Made by a program: the position numbers and the translations under genes. Shown one piece after another: positions 57,000-64,000 of a stretch of DNA of 64,000 nt; the first letter of the stretch is position 1; every line of letters starts with the position of its first letter. The notes below the pieces were generated by a model, which ran no database searches, was not told where the DNA came from, and saw only the letters and a list, made by a program, of their open reading frames with translations. Source of the stretch: Hepsetus odoe (lineage: Eukaryota > Chordata > Actinopteri > Characiformes > Hepsetidae); contig CM029383.1 in assembly GCA_017165825.1 (NCBI GenBank), positions 4,283,414 through 4,347,413 of the forward strand, read 5' to 3'.

Positions 57000-59115
57000 T
57001 TTCAGCTAATATTGTAACAAAGCCCTAATGTCTAGGAACATGAAAAGTGAAAAAACACAAATCAGCCGTTCCTCCAAAATGCAGTGACACACTGCCACAT
57101 GTATCATTTATTTTGGATTCTTAATTTGACCCCATACTCTCATAGGAATTGGGAGAATATATAAAGATCAGGTATAATGTCAGGCTTACAAGTACACACT
57201 TGCAAAGCCCACACACTCTTCAGTGGCCGTCGCGTCTCACACCCTAGAGAATTTTGACAAATCCATGCAGGCAGCTGAACATCCCAGTACTGGCACATCA
57301 AACCACAGTTTTGTCATGCCTTCTTGCTGACTTGGCTCTCTTTGAGGCCAAAATGGCAGTGCAAATATGACAGCAGACTCCAGTGTTATCATCTACACCC
57401 ACTCGGCTCTGCCCCCACACATTCCACGCGCGGAAATGTTATAAAAGTGAAGCTTTAATGAAGATAAAACTCTCCGTTTTACTTTTACATTTGTCAAAAT
57501 TGTCTTCATTTACATGTACACCAATGCTTTGATGTGATTCTGACTATAAGACTAACTTATTAGCATTTAAGCAGCATGATTGTCATGCTCTGACTTAGTC
57601 AGCGTAAGCTTAGTGTGATTAAAACATGTGGTCTGGACCGATTCTGGCCAGAGCGTTCAAGATAGATTTAGACACTGTGGGGTTTGCACAATGACTTTCC
57701 AAGGGGTCACATTTTCCCCAGTGGTAATGGTACGAGGATATTTACAATGTCAGGAGGCCAAACTTCAGTAAAGTGAGGTCACACTCATTAGATAAGAAAT
57801 GACTACCCAACACATTTGAACCACTCCATAGTAACAGCATAGGAACAGCTGCATAGTGGTTTGTACAGTGTGCCACAACAGTGTTCACATTAGTGATGAT
57901 AAGGATCAGACATCTGATGAATCTCAACTATCCAGAAAGTTGCTCTAGAATTACAGATTTCATATCAAACCTCCCATAACAATGTAATATGAACGGCTTT
58001 CCTCTTTGATGTATGTTGCCTCTCAGAAAACCATTGCACAAATGATGAACACTGACTGTCAGCGTATGATTTAGAATTTAGATGAAGCCCTGAAATTTAG
58101 ATGCAAAATGTAAAAATGTGATGGTGACTTCACTTAATAGAAAGACTTTATATACCAATCAACTTGTAACTACACGAATAATTGGACATCACTTGACCGG
58201 CACCTGTCCACCCTTGCTAGTAGAGGGGTGTGCACACAAAAAGGCATGCATGGTTCCGTTGATACTGAGAAAGGCCTAATATATTTATAAACCCGCATAC
58301 ATACATCTTTTCAGTTTCAGCTGTGAGGCTGCCACACATCCTGGCTCAGAACTGAAACCGATTTGTAAAACACAGATGGTCTTAATGAGTTTTTTTACTC
58401 TTCCCATTTTGCTCCGGGGGAAAAAAGGAACATACAAGTGAAAGTAGCTTCTGTTACTTCAGTAAAATAATGACTGCAGTGGTAAGAGGGACTTGCAAAA
58501 AACAGCTTGAGTGAAAAATGGATTTCCGCAGTGGGGAAGCAGAACGTCCTTGTAAAAGTTAAAGAAATTCAATAAAACAGTGATTTAAGAAAAAGTTAAA
58601 GCTACCAAAATCTTTTGAATTAAAATTACAAAAACTCCCAAAGACGGTAGTAGAATATCTAGGACCTTTAGCCTTGCTTCTGAAGTTTTCTCCTTTGGTC
58701 AAAAATAAAAAGTATTAAAATAAGGTTTACTCTGGCCCAAATTAAGCATGTAACCATCGCTGCTTCTGTTGTATAAATAGCTTCTTGCTGTGCTTCAGTG
58801 GTGCTTTAGTCCTAAAAGTGACAGGAAAACTCTAAAGATGAACTTTGAAGGTGGGGAGGACTTTTGTCAAACTACAAGCAGTTTTGGGGGACTATGAAAG
58901 GCTGTTCGAAAAATCTTTCGTGAAGTCTCTCCAATGAGACATCATGTAAAAGGAAAGCCAGATGTCTGTTGTCACTGTTAGAAAACCTCTGCATCAAAGC
59001 ACATTCCCAAAGGTGGTTTGACGTATTTGTATAGTGCATGCAAGGTGTTCACTGATAGATGAATAGGAAATAGGGAATTTTGTCCAACCGATGAGGCTGA
59101 GGGTGCATCCTCTTG
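57000..59115. other. gene-free stretch, nothing recognised
   Basis: About 2.1 kb. 58740-59115 may belong to the Tc1-like element that follows, but no left terminal repeat was found. Confidence 0.4.
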
Positions 59116-59119
59116 TAAA

Positions 59120-59637
59120 TCTTAATTAAAGCGGGTAATAAGAAAAAGGTAATTAACGATGGAAGAGAGAAAGACCAGAACACTGAAAGGTTTAGGTCTT
59201 TCCTACAGAAAAGTGGCAAAGAAATCTAAGGTGTCAATGAGTACAGTCTCCTTCACTGTCAGAAGGCTCTCAGAAACTGGGGGGGACTCTAACAGGAAGA
59301 GGTCTGGCAGACCCAAAGTCACAATGGCATCAGAAGACAACAGCTTGCGTGATAGGCAGCTCAACTTCAAGCACAACTTAATAGTGGTCATACTAAGCAA
59401 GTCTCAGTTTTAGCTATGAAGAGAAGACTTCAAAGGCAGATTTGACAGGTTGAGTTGCAGCAAGAAAGCCATTGCTAAGACATCAGAATAAGAAAAAGAA
59501 GCTTTTCATTTACTTTTAGCTGTTAATTTGTTTTATGCTTTTACTTCAAAATCCAATAAGACATTGAACTGCTTGAATTTCAACAAAAAAACTGGAAAAT
59601 TGGGGTGTTCTAAAACTAATGACCAGTGGTGTATGTC
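59120..59637 (+). mobile_element. Tc1-like transposase relic
   Basis: 59159-59413 keeps the N-terminal DNA-binding part: a helix-turn-helix-like LGLSYRKVAKKSKVSMSTVS, then RRLSETGGDSNRKRSGRPKV. Next come a broken stretch at 59405-59500 resembling the second DNA-binding part, and the right terminus near 59600-59637 (gggtgttctaaaactaatga then ccagtggtgta). The catalytic domain is deleted. No left terminus was seen. Confidence 0.8.
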
Positions 59638-59639
59638 TT

Positions 59640-60229
59640 TAAAGCCAAGAACCAATCTTAGTGGGAACAGCACTCTAAGGGTAAGGGGGATAAGTTAGGG
59701 GTGCTAATCCACAACTGTGTGTCTGCTGGTTTGGTGGGGATCGGCCAGATCCCACTTAAGCCCTCTGTCATCAGATGAACACTGTGTGGTTGCCAGTTGT
59801 GATGGCACCCTTGCATTCCCCTCAGTTTCTGCACCCAGACGCATGCTGGAAGGCCCAGCTCTGCAGATCTCCACTGAAACTGGTCCAAAAATAACCACTA
59901 TATACAGCAATGGATAGAGGGAGACAAGGGGGTTGAGGATCGCACAAGAGAGGTCAGCAAAGGACCCGTACCTGAGGGACCATGGGTCTGGACAGATGGA
60001 CCAAGTCTCCTGATCTTTCAGTGAGTCATCTTTCATTTTTTTCTACCCTGTCCCAGATGCTTTGTTGGGTCCTTTCTGGACTATCGGGTCTGAGCACTAC
60101 GGTACATTCTGACTTCTGTTTGTGGACACTGGCGTGACGCCTAGGTAAGTGTAACGTCTTATTGCTGTTTGAATTAAACTTATTGCTCAGATAATAGTCT
60201 TACTAGTCTAAGTAGTTGGTACACAAATA
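59640..60229. other. gene-free stretch, nothing recognised
   Basis: Open frames of up to 110 residues occur on the minus strand without supporting signals. Confidence 0.45.
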
Positions 60230-60850
60230 GGTTTGGCAGGTAATAAGATTCAAAGTAAGATGCACATGAATGCCAGAATCCCAGCAGAACGTTGCCCAGA
60301 GCATCATACTGCCTCTCGCCTTCTCAGCCTGATCCTGGTGCCATCTCTACCACAGGTAAGCACTGCACCTGTTCCCCTTGATGTAAAAGAAAACCCTCTT
60401 CCATTGCTCCATGGTCCAGTTCTTATGCCCACATGCCCGTTGTAAATGCTTTCTATGGTGCACAGGTTTTGATCACTCTGATCACTCCACAGAGACTAAG
60501 TCTCATATAAAACAAGCTGCGATAACGCAGTGTGTCCCAAAACCTTTCTATTAAAGCCAGCACTTAATTTTTCAGTCATTTCTGAGCCACATTTAGCAAT
60601 TCTGAGATGTCAAGCCTGATGAGCTAGTTTCATCTATCCATCCCCATGAAAGAACCTTGGGTACTTAGAACATTGCAGCCAATACACCAGTTATCCGTCC
60701 TTTCTCCACTGACCATTGCATGCCAGGAACACCCTAAAAGACTTGCTATTTTTATGTTTTGGAGAAGCTCAATCTTGATCACTTAGCCATCACAATTTTA
60801 TGATTTTTCAGAATCTGAAATGTAATGAAGGCCAAGATATTTACCAAAAA
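60230..60850 (-). mobile_element. decayed Tc1/mariner-type transposon
   Basis: Antisense remnants, in order: cagcagaacgttgcccagag, cttccattgctccatggtcc, cacatgcccgttgtaa, ccagcacttaatttttcagt, accattgcatgccaggaaca and agccatcacaattt. Same family and orientation as 49395-49849. No intact frame. Confidence 0.65.
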
Positions 60851-60859
60851 GCCTAGATG

Positions 60860-61465
60860 TAACCTAGTAACCTAGATGGCCTGTTAATGAAAAGTGAGCG
60901 GCCATCTCTTAACATCAATAGAACACATCTCATATCCAGTATCTGCTCTAATGTAACGCTTCGCAGATGGTAAAAAAAAAGGTCAAGTAAAAAAAGTGAC
61001 TAAAATAATACAATGTTGTTTGAAAATGAATAGCTGGAGGCATCTTATTTAAAAATGCAAGTGGAATTTAGTTTGATAAACTTTAAGCAACTAAACTTGT
61101 GTGAGTTTCGATGCGTAAGAAACCTTAAAGTTTAAGGACAAACACTTCCAGTAGTATTCTTGCTAGGTTTCATTTATTTTTAGGCTGTTTGAAAGAATCT
61201 TTAATGGTTCGCTCTTGTTTGTCACCCAACCATCTTTACTCTTCATCTTATTGTTGCTTGATGTCGCAAATTGATATGTTGTTGCTTTTCAGCTGTCATG
61301 GAATCATTCCTTTTGAAAAGTGATCGCCTAAATATAGGGCCCAAAACCTGTTTTTGAGACATTATGGGTGCTCAATGAAACCTCTGAGTCATTACAGTTG
61401 AACGGAAGCTTTGGGGGCGCCCTTTGCTCAGTCATCCATCACCATAAAACATTTTGCTCCCTTTT
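60860..61465. other. flank upstream of the paralogous exon, nothing recognised
   Basis: No repeat or exon found. The 5' untranslated exon and promoter of the gene that starts at 61470 should be here or within the preceding few kb. Confidence 0.4.
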
Positions 61466-61469
61466 GCAG

Positions 61470-61594
61470 GCAATGAATTTGGCCCAGATTCATGACAAAC
61501 ACAAGCTAAGGAAGTTCTGGGAGCAGAAGATAGAGAGACACAGTCAGATGATGGGGAATGAAGAATTCCGAATGAAGAGGAGTGCTCTATCAAA
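61470..61594 (+). CDS. first coding exon of a paralogue of the W-repeat gene (partial)
   Basis: A 125-base exon with a good acceptor (attttgctcccttttgcag) and a plausible donor (CAAA|GTGCGT). ATG at 61473 starts MNLAQIHDKHKLRKFWEQKI and the exon ends in SALSK at phase 2. The last 28 residues align without gaps to the end of exon A of the gene at 1115-4265 (11 identities, among them W-E, H-x-Q-x-M, E-E, R and S-A-L). Both exons stop at the same residue and phase. The two are therefore paralogous N-terminal exons. The downstream exon was not found up to 64000, so the gene continues off the right edge. The repeat content of its product is unknown. Confidence 0.65.
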
Positions 61595-61624
61595 GTGCGT
61601 ATGTCTGCCACATTGAGCAGTAGC

Positions 61625-61910
61625 TCGGCCTAAATGACTTTTCTGTTGGGAGCAATGGCTCTTTATCAAAGCAGATTCTTTGTTTCTGTCACGGGGGGCT
61701 TTTTTCTCAGGTTATTATTGTCTGGTGGAGGTAATTGCCAAGAAAAAACCCTGCCTAATAAACAGAAATTGGAGATTATTGTGAAAAATTACCTGAGGGT
61801 CAGACTCTCATATTGGCAGGAGTGTGGAATATGGGGTTAAGATCGCTAGCGCGGCCTGGAAAAAGATAATTGGGTTTTGGCACAGTCAGGCCTCTATGTA
61901 CAGCTTAATC
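61625..61910. promoter_or_regulatory. candidate conserved non-coding region in the paralogue's intron
   Basis: Repeat-free sequence with ggaggtaattgccaagaaaa, aagatcgctagcgcggcctg and agcttaatcattttttttat. Possibly an intronic regulatory element. Suggested by texture only. Confidence 0.3.
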
Positions 61911-62789
61911 ATTTTTTTTATGAAAAGCTGACCAGTTTTCTGGTTCCATTTGCATCTATTACCAGTCATGATTTTTAATAACAGGCACCAATCGGTTCAT
62001 GATGAAATCTTTTAACTTTATTGTCACAACAATGTGCCCCACACCTTTAGGCTTTTGGGTAAAACTGGATTTAAAAAGAAGTTTCTGGATTTTGAGATCC
62101 AGGATAAAGGCTGGAGGCAGACTTGCAGAGTGAACAAGAAGGATATCTTTACTCACAGGGGTCATTTGGGCAATGTCAAAAAAAGATGATACATTTAAGA
62201 ATCAAAAGTCGATAAATAGCTTTCTAAATGGTTCAAGACAGAAAGAGGACAAAGAGGAAGACGAAGTAAAAGAGAGAAATTTGTAGAAATTTGTAACACG
62301 AGTGGTTTAAGGTGTTTTCACATCTTTGGTGAAAGTAAGACCTATTTTTTCCCAATTATGGATAGAGAATTGTGCTAGATTTTGGGCAAGATAAAAAATA
62401 AAAGTACATGTGTAAAAAGGGTCTGTGTTTTGAGAAAATAATTAAAAGGAATGGAATATCGGATTCCATCTCTTTACATTCACAAGTCAAAAAGGGCTCT
62501 TTGTGAATGCTGTGACACATAGTGATGATTAAATGCAAAGAACTTGCATAACATTTCTGTGCAAGTTCTAAAAGGCTGCTTTATTGTGATTTTTGAGAAG
62601 TGCCCTATATGTGGGTATTATTTGACAGTGTAATCAAAATGTTACCCCTACTTTCATTTCAAGAATTTATTCTTAGCTTGTATGTGGGTTATGTGCTTGT
62701 TCCTTTTTGTCAGTTTAAGACATTTTAGGCCATCCTGAAGCCCATGTACACTTTAGTGTACATTTTAGTGTACATTTACGTCAGTTACT

Positions 62790-63205
62790 TCCATATCTTG
62801 ACCAACCAACTACTGTATTTCCTTCAGTAACAATAATATTTCACTCAGCAGCTGTCAAATTTACCTCAGCTACTAGCATATTTCACTCAGAAACTGTTGA
62901 ATTTACTTCAATTACAAGCATACTTCACTTAGCAACTGGTGTTTTTATCACAGTTGCTAGTGTGTTTCACTACTATTTGCCAATTTTTACCACAGATACT
63001 AGTGTTTATCCCTCAGTAACAATAATATTTCACTCAGCAGCTGTCGAATTTACCTCAGTTACTAGCATATTTCACTCAGAAACTTGAATTTACCTCAGTT
63101 ACTAGCATATTTCACTCAGAAACTTGAATTTACCTCAGTTACTAGTACATTTCACTCAGAAACTTGAATTTACCTCAGTTACTAGCACATTTCACTAAGC
63201 AAATA
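62790..63205 (+). repeat. 42-bp minisatellite
   Basis: About ten diverged units of ~40-42 bases with the core ttacctcagttactagcata then tttcactcagaaact. The last three or four units (63055-63195) are nearly identical. A longer two-unit block beginning acaataatatttcactcagc occurs at about 62829 and again at 63019, suggesting a higher-order arrangement. Confidence 0.88.
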
Positions 63206-63215
63206 GTGTAACGAT

Positions 63216-63412
63216 TGAATCCCAGACCAGTAGGTTGCTCTGAGGTACCCTTGAGCAAGGTACCGTCCCTATCACCGCTCCCCGGGCACTTTCAATAGCT
63301 GCCCCCTGCTGCATGTGTTTGTGTGTACAGGTAAAATGCAGAGGTGTAACTTTGTTGTGGCTCACTGTGTTTTGTGCTTTGTTTCACGATGACAAGTATG
63401 GTCGCTTTCACA
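63216..63412 (+). repeat. SINE family A, head partly missing
   Basis: Starts at the B-box (gattgaatcccagacc), then gaggtacccttgagcaaggt, gctgccccctgctgcatgtg and tgacaagtatggtcgctttc. It directly follows the minisatellite. Confidence 0.85.
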
Positions 63413-63419
63413 TTCATGT

Positions 63420-64000
63420 TCGTTTCTGTGGCACAGATACAGAGGGAAGTGCAGAGGGAAAGAGATTCTCAGAGGAAGACTGAGAAGTCACAGGCTCTGA
63501 TAAGTTTCTGTTTACAGCTCAGTAATGAGAACTCAGCCCTGATAAAAACCCTTGCAAGCTCTTAGAAAACTTCTAGTATCAGATTTTCAGCCCATCGTCC
63601 AATTAATGTTCTCAAGGAGCCATTTCTAGAACTTTTACTTTGTGAGTCTGTACAGCCATGTGCTTTCATTTCGTGTTTTTGCCGAGCCTCTCTCCACATT
63701 AAGGTCAGCATGGATTAACATGTACTGAGTTACAAATACACACTAATCCCCCAACTTTGGCCCTCTCGCTAATCAATGAGAATGTGTAGCTTTAGGAACA
63801 GCTGTGGAGACAAAGCCAGACTCAGCTGAACATATAGATCATTCGTACAGGCCCAAACACCATAAGCTTTGGGGTAAATCCATTGGTTTGTTAATAAGGG
63901 GTACCAAAGTTAGCTCTAAATCCTTAAAATTACAATATAGGCAGCTGAGCCTGCCTCTAGATAATTATAGGTCAAATATTATCTCTTCAGCTGTGTATAA
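63420..64000. other. gene-free stretch at the right edge
   Basis: A frame encoding IQREVQRERDSQRKTEKS after an acceptor-like gtggcacag at 63437 was considered as an exon and not supported, because its phase does not fit the exon at 61470 and no donor follows. Nothing else is recognised. Confidence 0.45.

Noticed and set aside
63437..63565. Possible last exon encoding IQREVQRERDSQRK after an acceptor-like site
   Set aside because: Its phase does not continue the exon at 61470 and the residue pattern comes from a purine-rich stretch; no other evidence.
1..64000. CRISPR arrays, operons, phage or plasmid features
   Set aside because: None seen; the repeats are eukaryotic microsatellites, SINEs, LINEs and DNA transposons.

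Overview
The window is vertebrate nuclear DNA, almost certainly from a teleost. This rests on GT-AG introns, a recognisable Cripto/One-eyed-pinhead gene, tRNA-headed SINEs of fish type, fish-type Tc1/mariner, RTE-like and L2-like elements, and many CA, TA and GGAT microsatellites. Nothing bacterial, viral or CRISPR-like is present. The species cannot be named from the sequence.

Protein-coding content is sparse. (1) Minus strand, 1115-4334: two exons encoding a ~936-residue protein built from about 20 degenerate W-x3-W repeats; I do not recognise the family. (2) Plus strand, 23434-25731: a complete six-exon EGF-CFC gene (tdgf1/oep, Nodal co-receptor), 182 residues, with all intron phases consistent and one non-canonical GC-AG intron. 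(3) Plus strand, 61470-61594: one coding exon whose product aligns without gaps to the N-terminal exon of gene 1 and ends at the same intron position and phase. It is a paralogous first coding exon whose gene runs off the right edge.

The rest is intergenic. 1-5.4 kb holds gene 1. 5.4-11.4 kb holds a 245-bp repeat, LINE fragments and a MITE-like region. 12.9-16.8 kb is SINE-rich with an LTR-like unit. 17.1 and 22.5 kb carry the two arms of an inverted duplicated ~260-bp segment that matches no transposon I know and sits just upstream of tdgf1. 26.7 kb has a 19-bp perfect hairpin. 27.3-30.9 kb holds Tc1/mariner relics, one with a nested SINE. 33.8 kb has a tRNA-Phe-like sequence. 45.2-47.3 kb is a badly decayed Ty3/gypsy element. 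47.9-48.4 kb is a Tc1-like element with both terminal repeats. 49.9-51.8 and 54.9-56.2 kb are two copies of one RTE-like LINE, each with target-site duplications. 59-60.9 kb has more Tc1/mariner relics. 62.8-63.2 kb is a 42-bp minisatellite.

The genes do not form an obvious functional unit. The most unusual points are the W-repeat gene, its paralogous exon about 57 kb away in inverted orientation, and the inverted duplicated segment near tdgf1. Several gene-free stretches (14.1-14.8, 28.2-28.6, 43.2-44.0, 56.3-56.7, 61.6-61.9 kb) have mixed composition without repeat signatures and are candidates for conserved regulatory DNA, which cannot be tested without alignments.
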